In this document: positions 36,010 to 45,102 of the stretch, in pieces
Layout: each line of letters starts with the position of its first letter
How positions within the stretch are numbered: the stretch's first letter is position 1
NCBI RefSeq assembly: GCF_000959445.1
Contig: NZ_CP009631.1
Location: 930,001-994,000, forward strand
Direction: 5' to 3'
DNA: 64,000 bases
Source of the DNA: Burkholderia vietnamiensis LMG 10929
Lineage (GTDB): Bacteria > Pseudomonadota > Gammaproteobacteria > Burkholderiales > Burkholderiaceae
The notes under the pieces: generated by a model
Database searches by the model: none
Seen by the model: the letters and a program-made list of their open reading frames with translations, nothing else
Told to the model about the DNA's origin: nothing
Program-made: the position numbers and the translations under genes

Positions 36010-37182
36010 ATGCAGCAGCCTCTTTTCCACCGCCTGTCGCGGCGCGCAGCGCGCGCGCTGGCCGGCGCATTCATGCTGATCGCGTGCGCGTTCGGCGCCG
36101 CCGGCGCCCATGCGGAGCGCCTCAAGGATCTCGCGCAGATCCAGGGCGTGCGCGACAACCCGCTGATCGGCTACGGCCTCGTGGTCGGCCTCGACGGCAC
36201 CGGCGACCAGACGATGCAGACGCCGTTCACGACGCAGACGCTCGCGAACATGCTCGCGAACCTCGGCATCTCGATCAACAACGGCTCGGCGAACGGCGGC
36301 TCGTCGTCGCTGAACAACATGCAGCTGAAGAACGTCGCGGCCGTGATGGTGACCGCCACGCTGCCGCCGTTCGCGCGGCCGGGCGAGGCGCTCGACGTGA
36401 CGGTGTCGTCGCTCGGCAACGCGAAGAGCCTGCGCGGCGGCACGCTGCTGCTCACGCCGCTGAAGGGCGCGGACGGGCAGGTGTACGCGCTGGCGCAGGG
36501 CAACATGGCGGTCGGCGGCGCGGGCGCGAGCGCGAACGGCAGCCGCGTGCAGGTGAACCAGCTCGCGGCCGGCCGCATCGCCGGCGGCGCGATCGTCGAG
36601 CGCTCGGTGCCGAACGCGGTCGCGCAGATGAACGGCGTGCTGCAGCTGCAACTGAACGACATGGACTACGGCACCGCGCAGCGGATCGTGTCCGCGGTGA
36701 ATTCGAGCTTCGGCCCGGGCACCGCGACGGCGCTCGACGGCCGCACGATCCAGCTCGCGGCGCCGGCCGACCCGTCGCAGCAGGTCGCGTTCATGGCGCG
36801 CCTGCAGAACCTCGACGTGAGCCCGGACAAGGCGGCCGCGAAGGTGATCCTCAACGCGCGCACCGGCTCGATCGTGATGAACCAGATGGTCACGCTGCAA
36901 AGCTGCGCGGTCGCGCACGGCAACCTGTCGGTGGTCGTCAACACGCAGCCGGTGGTGTCGCAGCCGGGGCCGTTCTCGAACGGGCAGACGGTGGTCGCGC
37001 AGCAGTCGCAGATCCAGCTGAAGCAGGACAACGGCTCGCTGAAGATGGTGACGGCCGGCGCGAACCTCGCCGACGTCGTGAAGGCACTGAACACGCTCGG
37101 CGCGACGCCGGCCGACCTGATGTCGATCCTGCAGGCGATGAAGGCGGCGGGTGCGCTGCGCGCCGATCTGGAGATCATCTGA
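36010..37182 (+). CDS. flgI: Flagellar P-ring protein FlgI
   Basis: A 390-residue periplasmic ring protein. A signal peptide ends at AHA (about residue 34), followed by the diagnostic [26 protein letters not shown]. The C-terminus ([30 protein letters not shown]) matches other FlgI proteins. The ATG at 36010 was chosen; GTG codons at 35998 and 36001 in frame are alternatives. FlgA from the divergent gene assists its assembly. It overlaps flgJ by one base. Confidence 0.95.
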   Translation: MQQPLFHRLSRRAARALAGAFMLIACAFGAAGAHAERLKDLAQIQGVRDNPLIGYGLVVGLDGTGDQTMQTPFTTQTLANMLANLGISINNGSANGGSSSLNNMQLKNVAAVMVTATLPPFARPGEALDVTVSSLGNAKSLRGGTLLLTPLKGADGQVYALAQGNMAVGGAGASANGSRVQVNQLAAGRIAGGAIVERSVPNAVAQMNGVLQLQLNDMDYGTAQRIVSAVNSSFGPGTATALDGRTIQLAAPADPSQQVAFMARLQNLDVSPDKAAAKVILNARTGSIVMNQMVTLQSCAVAHGNLSVVVNTQPVVSQPGPFSNGQTVVAQQSQIQLKQDNGSLKMVTAGANLADVVKALNTLGATPADLMSILQAMKAAGALRADLEII

Positions 37183-38171
37183 TGGCGAATCTTCCGAACG
37201 CAAACGACCTGACGCAGCGCTTCGCGCTCGACGTGCAGGGTTTCGACGCGCTGCGCGCGCAGGCGAAGGCGTCGCCGCAGGCCGGCGCGAAGGCGGTCGC
37301 GGGCCAGTTCGACGCGATGTTCACGGAAATGATGCTCAAGAGCATGCGCGACGCGACGCCCGACGGCGGGCTGCTCGACTCGCACACGTCGAAGATGTAC
37401 ACGTCGATGCTCGACCAGCAGCTCGCGCAGCAGATGTCGAAGCGCGGCATCGGCGTCGCCGATGCGCTGATGAAGCAGCTGCTGCGCAACGCGGGCCAGG
37501 GCGCCGATCCGGCGGGCGATGCCGGCGCGGCCGGCCTCGGTGCGACGGGCCTGGGCGCGGCCGGCGCCGGCACGTCGGGCAACGAAGGCAGCCTCGCCGC
37601 GATGAACGCGATGGCGCGGGCCTACGCGAATGCGGCGAACAACGGCGCGCTCGCCGGCACGCGCGGCTACTCGGCCGGCAGCGCGCTGACGCCGCCGCTG
37701 AAAGGCTCGAGCGGCGTGCAGGACGCGGACGCGTTCGTCGACCGGCTCGCCGCCCCCGCGCAGGCGGCGAGCGCGGCGACCGGCATTCCGGCGCGCTTCA
37801 TCGTCGGCCAGGCTGCGCTCGAATCGGGCTGGGGCAAGCGCGAGATCCGCGCGAGCGACGGCTCGACCAGCTACAACGTGTTCGGCATCAAGGCGAACAA
37901 GGGCTGGACGGGCCGCACGGTGGCGGCGCTCACGACCGAGTACGTGAACGGCACGCCGCGCCGCGTGGTCGCGAAGTTCCGCGCGTACGACTCGTACGAG
38001 CACGCGATGACCGACTATGCGAGCCTGCTGAAGAACAACCCGCGCTACGCGGGCGTGCTGAGCGCGAGCCGCAGCGTCGAGGGCTTCGCGCACGGCATGC
38101 AGAAGGCCGGTTACGCGACCGACCCGCACTACGCGAAGAAGCTGATCTCGATCATGCAGCAGATCGGCTGA
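37182..38171 (+). CDS. flgJ: Flagellar rod-capping protein and muramidase FlgJ
   Basis: A 329-residue two-domain protein. The N-terminal rod-cap domain (about residues 1-110; AVAGQFDAMFTEMMLKSMRDA) scaffolds rod assembly, and the C-terminal glucosaminidase domain (about 180-329) opens the peptidoglycan, with the catalytic Glu in AALESGWGKREI near residue 217. Between them is a Gly/Ala-rich linker with GLGATGLGAAGAG. The ATG at 37182 overlaps the flgI stop. Confidence 0.95.
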   Translation: MANLPNANDLTQRFALDVQGFDALRAQAKASPQAGAKAVAGQFDAMFTEMMLKSMRDATPDGGLLDSHTSKMYTSMLDQQLAQQMSKRGIGVADALMKQLLRNAGQGADPAGDAGAAGLGATGLGAAGAGTSGNEGSLAAMNAMARAYANAANNGALAGTRGYSAGSALTPPLKGSSGVQDADAFVDRLAAPAQAASAATGIPARFIVGQAALESGWGKREIRASDGSTSYNVFGIKANKGWTGRTVAALTTEYVNGTPRRVVAKFRAYDSYEHAMTDYASLLKNNPRYAGVLSASRSVEGFAHGMQKAGYATDPHYAKKLISIMQQIG

Positions 38172-38285
38172 CGCGCCGCGCCGCCACGGCCGCGCGGCGT
38201 GATTTCCTGCCGTGTTCCCGACCGCGCCCGGCGTCCGCCGCGCGCGGTTTTATCGTTTGCGCGGAAAATAATCCGCGATTCGATC

Positions 38286-38312
38286 TAAACTTTCGGTCAG
38301 CACTGCCGCTAA
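38286..38312 (+). promoter_or_regulatory. Sigma-28 (FliA) promoter before ycgR
   Basis: TAAACTTT (38286-38293), an 11-bp spacer and GCCGCTAA (38305-38312) match the sigma-28 consensus at 14 of 16 positions. The predicted start is near 38320, about 85 bases before the ycgR ATG, and the transcript would begin with the hairpin at 38328-38356. Confidence 0.85.
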
Positions 38313-38327
38313 GTGTGAGAGACCAGC

Positions 38328-38356
38328 AACCGGGCCCATGTTCAGGCCCGGTTTTA
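38328..38356 (+). terminator. Terminator-like hairpin just after the ycgR sigma-28 promoter
   Basis: A perfect 9-bp stem (38328-38336 with 38345-38353) with an eight-base loop is followed by TTTTATT. By structure it is an intrinsic terminator. It would stop the flgB-flgJ message about 160 bp after flgJ, but it also lies within the first 35 bases of the sigma-28 transcript for ycgR, so it may act as an attenuator or stabilising leader instead. Confidence 0.7.
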
Positions 38357-38402
38357 TTGCGTCCCGGTTGCCGGGGCGTCCATGACAAGAAACCGGCTAG
38401 CC

Positions 38403-39158
38403 ATGAATATCGAAACGTCGACCGACCCGAGCCTGGATGCGGGCCATTCCGGACCCGACTACGCCCGCCGCAATCCGCTCGAGATCGGCGTGCAGTTGCG
38501 CAACCTCGTGAACCGGGGCGACTTCCTGACCGTCCAGTATCCCGGCGGGCAGCTCGTCACGCGCCTGCTCGACGTCGACGTCGGCGCGCGCACCTTCACG
38601 TTCGACTGGGGCGCGCTGGCCGAGCAGAACGCCGGCATCCTCGCCGCGTCGCATTGCACCTTCGCCGCCGCGCCGGACGGCGTGCGCGTCGAGTTCACCA
38701 CCGGCACGCCGCGCGAGACGCGCTACGAGGGGCTGCCCGCGTTCGTCGCCGAATTCCCCGAAGTGCTGATGTGCATCCAGCGGCGCGAGTACTTCCGCGT
38801 CGATGCGCCGGTCGTCGATCCGTTCCAGTGTCGCGGCAAGCTGCCGGACGGCGAGGGCTTCGTGTTCGAGGTGCAGAACCTGTCGCTCGGCGGCGTCGGG
38901 CTGCGCACGATCGACGAGCGAGTCGAGACGCTCGAAGTCGGCACGCTGCTGCCGGAGGTCGAGCTCGAACTGAACGGTCACGGCAAGCTGTCGCTCGACC
39001 TGCGCCTCGTGTCGCAGCGCTCGACGCAGCTGCCGAACGGCTCGCGCCGCTATCAGCTCGGGTTTCGCTTCATGTCGCTGCCGGGCAGCGCGGAGAACAC
39101 GCTGCAGCGCCTGATCACGCAGCTCGAGATGAAGCGCCGCTCGCTCGCGCGGGCCTGA
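38403..39158 (+). CDS. ycgR: PilZ-domain c-di-GMP flagellar brake YcgR
   Basis: A 251-residue cytoplasmic protein that binds cyclic di-GMP and slows or biases the flagellar motor. The N-terminal YcgR domain (about 25-115) is followed by a PilZ domain whose ligand motifs are intact: RxxxR (Arg128 to Arg132 in RREYFR) and N159-x-S161-x2-G164. The ATG at 38403 was chosen; an in-frame ATG at 38382 is less well placed. Position between flgJ and flgK and a sigma-28 promoter place it in the late flagellar regulon. Confidence 0.92.
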   Translation: MNIETSTDPSLDAGHSGPDYARRNPLEIGVQLRNLVNRGDFLTVQYPGGQLVTRLLDVDVGARTFTFDWGALAEQNAGILAASHCTFAAAPDGVRVEFTTGTPRETRYEGLPAFVAEFPEVLMCIQRREYFRVDAPVVDPFQCRGKLPDGEGFVFEVQNLSLGGVGLRTIDERVETLEVGTLLPEVELELNGHGKLSLDLRLVSQRSTQLPNGSRRYQLGFRFMSLPGSAENTLQRLITQLEMKRRSLARA

Positions 39159-39212
39159 CGCACCGCCTCGCGGCCGCCGCGCGCACGCGCGCGCCGCGTG
39201 CGCATTTTTCCC

Positions 39213-39239
39213 TCAATTTTTTCGATCCGCGGCCGTTAT
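39213..39239 (+). promoter_or_regulatory. Sigma-28 (FliA) promoter of flgKL
   Basis: TCAATTTT (39213-39220), an 11-bp spacer and GCCGTTAT (39232-39239) resemble the sigma-28 consensus closely. The start would be near 39247, about 48 bases before the flgK ATG. This fits the late expression of hook-filament junction genes. Confidence 0.75.
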
Positions 39240-39294
39240 ACCGGGAGTCACGCAACCCGGCGGCCGCAGCGCGGCCGGCTCATCAGGATCGCGC

Positions 39295-41262
39295 ATGTCC
39301 AACACATTCATGAACCTCGGCGTCAGCGGCCTCAATGCCGCGCTCTGGGGCCTCACGACGACCGGTCAGAACATCAGCAACGCCGCGACGCCCGGCTATT
39401 CGGTCGAGCGTCCCGTCTATGCCGAAGAGAGCGGCCAGTACACCGCGAGCGGTTATCTGCCGCAGGGCGTGAACACCGTCACCGTGCAGCGGCAGTACAG
39501 CCAGTACCTGAGCGACCAGCTGAACGCCGCGCAGTCGCAAGGCGGCGCGCAATCGACGTGGTATTCGCTCGTCGCGCAGCTGAACAACTACGTCGGCAGC
39601 CCGACGGCCGGCATCTCGACCGCGATCACGAACTATTTCACCGGGCTGCAGAACGTCGCGAACAACGCGTCGGACCCGTCGGTGCGGCAGACCGCGATCA
39701 GCAACGCACAGATCCTCGCCGACCAGCTGAAGGCCACCGGCCAGCAGTACGACGCGCTGCGTCAGAGCGTGAACACGCAGCTCACCAGCACCGTCTCGCA
39801 GATCAACACCTACACCGCGCAGATCGCGCAGCTGAACCAGCAGATCGGCGCCGCGAGCAGCCAGGGGCAGCCGCCGAACCAGCTGCTGGACCAGCGCGAC
39901 CTCGCGGTGTCGAACCTGTCGTCGCTCGCCGGCGTGCAGGTCGTGCGCAACGACAGCGGCTACAGCGTGTTCCTCGCGGGCGGCCAGCCGCTCGTCGTCG
40001 CCGACAAGAGCTACCAGCTCGCGGCCGTCGCGTCGTCGTCCGATCCGAGCGAGCTGACCGTGGTGTCGCAGGGCATCGCCGGCGCGAATCCGAAAACGCC
40101 GGACCAGTCGCTGCCCGATGCGTCGCTGTCGGGCGGCACGCTCGGCGGCCTGCTCGCGTTCCGCCGTCAGACGCTCGATCCGGCGCAGGCGCAGCTCGGC
40201 GCGCTCGCGACCAGCTTCGCCGCGCAGGTCAATGCGCAGAACGCGCTCGGCGTCGACCTGTCAGGCAATCCGGGCGGCAGCCTGTTCGCCGTCGCGCCGG
40301 CGACCGTCTTCGCGAATCAGGGCAATACCGGCAACGCGGCGCTGTCCGTGTCGTTCACGAACCCCGCGCAGCCGACGACGGGCGACTACACGCTGTCGTT
40401 CGACGGCACCAACTACACGCTGGCCGACCGCGCGAGCGGCTCGGTGATCGGCCAGTCGACGTCGATGCCGGCGTCGCTGGGCGGGCTGCAGCTGTCGTTC
40501 TCGTCCGGCGCGATGAACGCCGGCGACCAGTTCACCGTGCTGCCGACGCGCGGCGCGCTGACCGGCTTCGGGCTCGCGACGACGAGCGGCGCGGCGATCG
40601 CGGCGGCGTCGCCGGTCGTCGCCTCCGCGTCGACGACCAACATCGGGACGGGGAAGATCGTCTCGAACGGCGTGAGCTCCGGCTATCAGATTCCGGCCAC
40701 CAAGCTCACCTACGACGCGGCGACGAACTCGCTGTCGGGCTTCCCGGTCGGCACCACGGTCACGATCGCGGGCACGCCGCCCACCTCGGTGACGATCGCC
40801 AACCCGACCGACAGCGTGCCGTACAACGCGAGCCAGGGCGCGAAGATGACGATGTCCGGCACGCTGAACGGCGTGACCGTCACGTTGTCGGGCGCGCCGT
40901 CCGACGGCGACTCGTTCTCGATCGGGCCGTACGCGGGCGGCACGAGCGACGGCGACAACGCGCTCGCGCTGTCGCAGCTGGTGACGGCCAAGTCGCTCGG
41001 CGGCGGCACGACCACGCTCACCGGCGCGTACGCGAACTACGTGAACGCGATCGGCAACACGGCGAGCCAGCTGAAGTCGTCGAGCGCCGCGCAGACGTCG
41101 CTGGTCGGCCAGATCACCAGCGCGCAGCAGTCGGTGTCGGGCGTGAACCAGAACGAGGAAGCGGCGAACCTGATGCAGTACCAGCAGCTATACCAGGCGA
41201 ACGCGAAGGTGATCCAGACCGCGCAGACGCTGTTCCAGACCGTTCTCGGCCTGTTCAACTGA
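39295..41262 (+). CDS. flgK: Flagellar hook-associated protein 1 FlgK
   Basis: A 655-residue hook-filament junction protein. The N-terminal axial signature (GVSGLNAALWGLTTTGQNISNAATPGYS, residues 9-36) and C-terminal QSVSGVNQNEEAANLMQYQQLYQANAKVI match FlgK. The central variable part is expanded and Ser/Thr/Gly-rich, which is ordinary for surface-exposed flagellar domains. FlgN is its chaperone. The gene follows its own sigma-28 promoter. Confidence 0.95.
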   Translation: MSNTFMNLGVSGLNAALWGLTTTGQNISNAATPGYSVERPVYAEESGQYTASGYLPQGVNTVTVQRQYSQYLSDQLNAAQSQGGAQSTWYSLVAQLNNYVGSPTAGISTAITNYFTGLQNVANNASDPSVRQTAISNAQILADQLKATGQQYDALRQSVNTQLTSTVSQINTYTAQIAQLNQQIGAASSQGQPPNQLLDQRDLAVSNLSSLAGVQVVRNDSGYSVFLAGGQPLVVADKSYQLAAVASSSDPSELTVVSQGIAGANPKTPDQSLPDASLSGGTLGGLLAFRRQTLDPAQAQLGALATSFAAQVNAQNALGVDLSGNPGGSLFAVAPATVFANQGNTGNAALSVSFTNPAQPTTGDYTLSFDGTNYTLADRASGSVIGQSTSMPASLGGLQLSFSSGAMNAGDQFTVLPTRGALTGFGLATTSGAAIAAASPVVASASTTNIGTGKIVSNGVSSGYQIPATKLTYDAATNSLSGFPVGTTVTIAGTPPTSVTIANPTDSVPYNASQGAKMTMSGTLNGVTVTLSGAPSDGDSFSIGPYAGGTSDGDNALALSQLVTAKSLGGGTTTLTGAYANYVNAIGNTASQLKSSSAAQTSLVGQITSAQQSVSGVNQNEEAANLMQYQQLYQANAKVIQTAQTLFQTVLGLFN

Positions 41263-41284
41263 CCGGATTCGAGGGATAGAAGCG

Positions 41285-42526
41285 ATGCGGATTTCCAGCG
41301 CCCAGTTTTTCCAGCTGAACGTCTCACAGATGAACGATCAGCAGGCGCAGCTCTCGCAGCTGTACCAGCAGATCGCAAGCGGCGTGAGCCTGCAGACGCC
41401 GGCCGACAACCCGGTCGGCGCGGCGCAGGCCGTGCAGCTGTCGATGACGTCGGCGACGCTGTCGCAGTACACGGCCAACCAGAGCACGGCGCTCGCGTCG
41501 CTGCAGGCCGAGGACCAGACGCTGCAAAGCGTGAGCACCGTGCTGACCGGCGTGCAGACGCTGACCGTGCGCGCCGGCGACGGTTCGCTCGCCGACAGCG
41601 ACCGCGCGGCGCTCGCGACCCAGCTGCAGGGCTATCGCGACCAGCTGATGACGCTCGCGAACACGAACGACGGCGCGGGCACCTATCTGTTCGCCGGGGT
41701 CAACAATTCGTCGGCGCCGTTTACGAGCAGCCCGAACGGCACCGTGTCGTATGTCGGCGATTCGGGCACGCGCCAGGTGCAGATCGGCGATTCGAGCAGC
41801 GTCGCGCAAGGCGACACCGGCGCGGCCGTGTTCATGTCGGTGCAGTCGCTCGGCAGCGTCCCGGTGCCGGCGGCGGACGCCGCCAACACGGGTACCGGCC
41901 GGATTACCGCGGTGACCGTCACGAGCCCGTCGGCCGCGACCAACGGCCATCATTTCGCGATCACGTTCGGCGGCACGCCGGCCGCGCCGACCTACACGGT
42001 CACCGATTCGTCGGCCAAGCCGCCGACCACGACGCCCGCGCAGGCGTACACGGCCGGCGCGTCGATCGCGCTCGGCGGCGGGATGACCGTCTCGGTGTCC
42101 GGCACGCCGTCGGCCGGGGACTCGTTCTCGGTCACGCCCGGCCCGCAGGCAACCGGCGGCGCGGACATCTTCTCGACGCTCGACTCGATGATCGCCGCGC
42201 TGAAGACGCCGGTGACGGGCAATCCCGTCGCGGCCGCCGCGCTGTCGAACGCGATGATGACCGGCTCGATCAAGGTCGGCAACACGATGCGCAACGTGAC
42301 GACGATCCAGGCGTCGGTCGGCGGCCGCGAGCAGGAAGTCAAGGCGATGCAGGCGGTCACGCAGACGGCGTCGCTGCAGACCACCAGCAACCTGACGGAC
42401 CTGACCGGCACCAACATGGTGACGACGATCAGCCAGTATCTGCAGGTGCAGAACGCGCTGACCGGCGCGCAGAAGGCCTACGTGCAGCTGCAGAACCTGT
42501 CGCTGTTCCAGTACGTCAATCCTTGA
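41285..42526 (+). CDS. flgL: Flagellar hook-associated protein 3 FlgL
   Basis: A 413-residue second junction protein, flagellin-like at both ends: N-terminal SQLYQQIASGVSLQTPADNPVGAAQA (about residues 24-49) and C-terminal QVQNALTGAQKAYVQLQNLSLFQY. It follows flgK by 22 bp in the same message and is the last flagellar gene in the window. Confidence 0.94.
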   Translation: MRISSAQFFQLNVSQMNDQQAQLSQLYQQIASGVSLQTPADNPVGAAQAVQLSMTSATLSQYTANQSTALASLQAEDQTLQSVSTVLTGVQTLTVRAGDGSLADSDRAALATQLQGYRDQLMTLANTNDGAGTYLFAGVNNSSAPFTSSPNGTVSYVGDSGTRQVQIGDSSSVAQGDTGAAVFMSVQSLGSVPVPAADAANTGTGRITAVTVTSPSAATNGHHFAITFGGTPAAPTYTVTDSSAKPPTTTPAQAYTAGASIALGGGMTVSVSGTPSAGDSFSVTPGPQATGGADIFSTLDSMIAALKTPVTGNPVAAAALSNAMMTGSIKVGNTMRNVTTIQASVGGREQEVKAMQAVTQTASLQTTSNLTDLTGTNMVTTISQYLQVQNALTGAQKAYVQLQNLSLFQYVNP

Positions 42527-42542
42527 TCGGCGCGCAGCATCG

Positions 42543-42570
42543 CGCGATGTGAGCCTTCGCTCACGTCGCG
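42543..42570 (+). terminator. Hairpin after flgL, possible terminator
   Basis: A 12-bp stem (42543-42554 with 42559-42570, one G-T pair) with a four-base CTTC loop lies 17 bp after the flgL stop. No T run follows, so termination would be imperfect or Rho-assisted; it may mainly protect the 3' end. Confidence 0.5.
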
Positions 42571-42786
42571 CGGTGCGCGTGCCGGTCGCCCGCGCGGCGA
42601 CCGGCGCGGTGACCCACGGCCGCCCGGCCGACTCGTTCCCCCGTCATACCGCAAGCCCGCTCCCGGCGCGCCATTGCCGCGCGTGCGGCGGCGCGCTTGC
42701 CAGCCCCATTTCCGCTCCGTAAACTCGCGCCAGATTCCAGGCCGGCGCACCGTCCGCCGCCGGCGACCGACAGGAGCCCTTTCCCC

Positions 42787-44094
42787 ATGTCCGATTCCTA
42801 CTTCCCGCGCTGGCGGGTGCAACCGGCCGGCGCGGCGTCGCGCGTGGTCGGGCCCGACGAGCGCCTCGCGTGGCCGCAGATGGTCGCGATGGGCGTGCAG
42901 CACGTCGTCGCGATGTTCGGCTCGACCGTGCTCGCGCCGCTGCTGATGGGCTTCGATCCGAACCTGTGCATCTTCATGTCGGGCATCGGCACGCTGCTGT
43001 TCTTCGTGCTGGTCGGCGGCCGCGTGCCGAGCTACCTCGGCTCGAGCTTCGCGTTCATCGGCCTGGTGATCGCGGTGACCGGCTACGGCGGCAGCGGGCC
43101 GAACCCGAACATTCCGGTGGCGCTCGGCGGGATCGTCGCGTGCGGCGTCGTGTACGTCGCGCTCGGCGCGCTGGTGCAGGCGATCGGCACGCGCTGGATC
43201 GAGACGCTGATGCCGCCGGTCGTCACCGGCGCGGTGGTCGCGGTGATCGGGCTGAACCTCGCGCCGATCGCGGTCAGGGGCGTGTCGGCTTCGACCTTCG
43301 ACTCGGTGATGGCGCTCGTGACCGTGCTGTGCGTCGGCGGCGTCGCGGTGTTCGCGCGCGGGATGGTGCAGCGGCTGCTGATCCTGGTCGGGCTCGTGAT
43401 CGCGTACGCGATCTATGCGGTCGCGACCAACGGCATGGGCCTCGGCAAGCCGATCGACTTCTCGATCGTCGCGCATGCCGCGTGGTTCGGCGTGCCGCGC
43501 TTTCGCGCGCCGGTGTTCGATCCGCACGCGATGCTGATGCTCGCGCCGATCGCGGTGATCCTGGTCGCCGAGAACCTCGGCCACATCAAGGCGGTCAGCG
43601 CGATGACGGGCACCAACCTCGACCGCTACGTCGGCCGCGCGTTCATCGGCGACGGGCTCGCGACGATCGTGTCGGGCAGCGTCGGCGGCACGGGCGTGAC
43701 CACCTACGCGGAGAACATCGGCGTGATGGCCGTCACGCGGATCTATTCGACGCTCGTGTTCGCGCTCGCCGCGCTGATCGCGATCGGGCTCGGCTTCTCG
43801 CCGAAGTTCGGCGCGGTGATCCAGACGATTCCGGGCCCGGTGCTCGGCGGCGTGTCGATCGTCGTGTTCGGGCTGATCGCGGTGACGGGCGCGCGGATCT
43901 GGGTCGTCAACAAGGTCGACTTCTCCGACAACCGCAACCTGATCGTCGCGGCCGTCACGCTGGTGCTCGGCGCCGGCGACTTCTCGCTGAAGTTCGGCGG
44001 CTTCGCGCTCGGCGGCATCGGCACCGCGACGTTCGGCGCGATCATCCTGTACGCGATCCTGCGCAAGGAGAAGGAGCCGGGCCCGGTGGTGTGA
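42787..44094 (+). CDS. NCS2 family nucleobase permease (uracil/xanthine type)
   Basis: A 435-residue inner-membrane transporter with about 14 predicted membrane spans. The pattern QHVVAMFGSTVLAPLLMGFDPN near residue 40 and the substrate motif VAENLGHIKAVSAMTG near residue 265, together with TTYAENIGVMAVTRIYS, mark the NCS2 (UraA/RutG/UacT) family, which imports uracil or purines with protons. Motif NLGHI-type and the E in helix 8 favour uracil over xanthine, but only weakly. A GGAGCC site lies shortly before the ATG at 42787. It stands alone, 260 bp after flgL. Confidence 0.88.
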   Translation: MSDSYFPRWRVQPAGAASRVVGPDERLAWPQMVAMGVQHVVAMFGSTVLAPLLMGFDPNLCIFMSGIGTLLFFVLVGGRVPSYLGSSFAFIGLVIAVTGYGGSGPNPNIPVALGGIVACGVVYVALGALVQAIGTRWIETLMPPVVTGAVVAVIGLNLAPIAVRGVSASTFDSVMALVTVLCVGGVAVFARGMVQRLLILVGLVIAYAIYAVATNGMGLGKPIDFSIVAHAAWFGVPRFRAPVFDPHAMLMLAPIAVILVAENLGHIKAVSAMTGTNLDRYVGRAFIGDGLATIVSGSVGGTGVTTYAENIGVMAVTRIYSTLVFALAALIAIGLGFSPKFGAVIQTIPGPVLGGVSIVVFGLIAVTGARIWVVNKVDFSDNRNLIVAAVTLVLGAGDFSLKFGGFALGGIGTATFGAIILYAILRKEKEPGPVV

Positions 44095-44121
44095 GCGGGT
44101 AGCGGGGCCGCCGGCGCCCGC

Positions 44122-45006
44122 TCATGCGCCGGTGTTCGACTGCCCCTGCAGCCACGCGCAGAACTGCGCGACGAGCGGATCGTCGGCGGACGCGCCCGGC
44201 GCGATCCACCAGTAGCTGCGCGTCGCGATGCGCGGCCCGTCGAGCGGCATCACGAGGCGGCCGCTCGCGAGCTCGTCGTCGATCAGCGGCAGCGGGCCGA
44301 GCGCAACGCCGAGCCCGTCGACGGCCGCCTGCAGCGCGAGATAGAAGTGGTCGAACGACTGCCGCTTGCGCCCCTTCATCGTCAAGCCGGCCGCGGCGAA
44401 CCAGTCGCGCCAGCCTTCCGGCCGCGTATCCGAATGCAGCAGCACGTGCCGCGCGAGATCTTCCGCGCGGGCGATCGGCGCGCGCTTGAGCAGCGCGGGG
44501 CTGCAGACCGGAATCACGCTTTCGTCGAGGAAATGGCCGCTGCGCCAGTTCGGCCCGGGGCCGGGCTCGCGGCGGATCGCGACGTCGAAGCCGTCGAGCG
44601 TGTCGAGCGCCGCGTTCGACGTAGACAGCTTCAGCTCGACGTTCGGCACGTCGCGCTGGAACCGCGATAGGCGCGGCAGCAGCCACTTCATCGCGAAGGT
44701 CGGCAGCGCGTTGATGCGCAGCACGCGCGTCGCGCCGGCGTTGCGCAGCTGCTCGGTGGCGAGCGCGATGCTGTCGAACGCGGCGCGCACGGTGTCGAGA
44801 TAGCGGCGCCCGTCGTCGGTGAGCTTCACGCGCTTGCCGTAGCGCTGGAACACCGGCTTGCCGAGCCACGCCTCGAACCCGGCGATTTGCCGGCTGATGG
44901 CACCGTGGGTCACATGCAGCTCGTCGCCGGCGGCGCTGAAGCTCTCGTGTCGGGCCGCTGCTTCAAAGGCACGAAGCGCGGAAAAGGGCGGTAGGTCGCG
45001 TGGCAT
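44122..45006 (-). CDS. LysR-family transcriptional regulator, GcvA type
   Basis: A 294-residue LysR regulator. The winged helix-turn-helix occupies about residues 5-65 (LRAFEAAARHESFSAAGDELHVTHGAISRQI), followed by the linker helix and the substrate-binding domain (90-290). The N-terminal PPFSALRAFEAAARH pattern is typical of the GcvA/AmpR-like group. It is divergent from the chromate transporter pair, 96 bp away, and converges with the permease gene. Control of the transporter pair is likely by position, with no direct evidence. Confidence 0.88.
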   Translation of the reverse strand: MPRDLPPFSALRAFEAAARHESFSAAGDELHVTHGAISRQIAGFEAWLGKPVFQRYGKRVKLTDDGRRYLDTVRAAFDSIALATEQLRNAGATRVLRINALPTFAMKWLLPRLSRFQRDVPNVELKLSTSNAALDTLDGFDVAIRREPGPGPNWRSGHFLDESVIPVCSPALLKRAPIARAEDLARHVLLHSDTRPEGWRDWFAAAGLTMKGRKRQSFDHFYLALQAAVDGLGVALGPLPLIDDELASGRLVMPLDGPRIATRSYWWIAPGASADDPLVAQFCAWLQGQSNTGA

Positions 45007-45102
45007 GCTTGTGATTCTAGATCACAAGGACGCGCCGATAAAATCGTTTTGCCGTCCTCCGCGACGGCGGTAACCTCGTGGCACCGCTTGATGAGGATCC
45101 CC

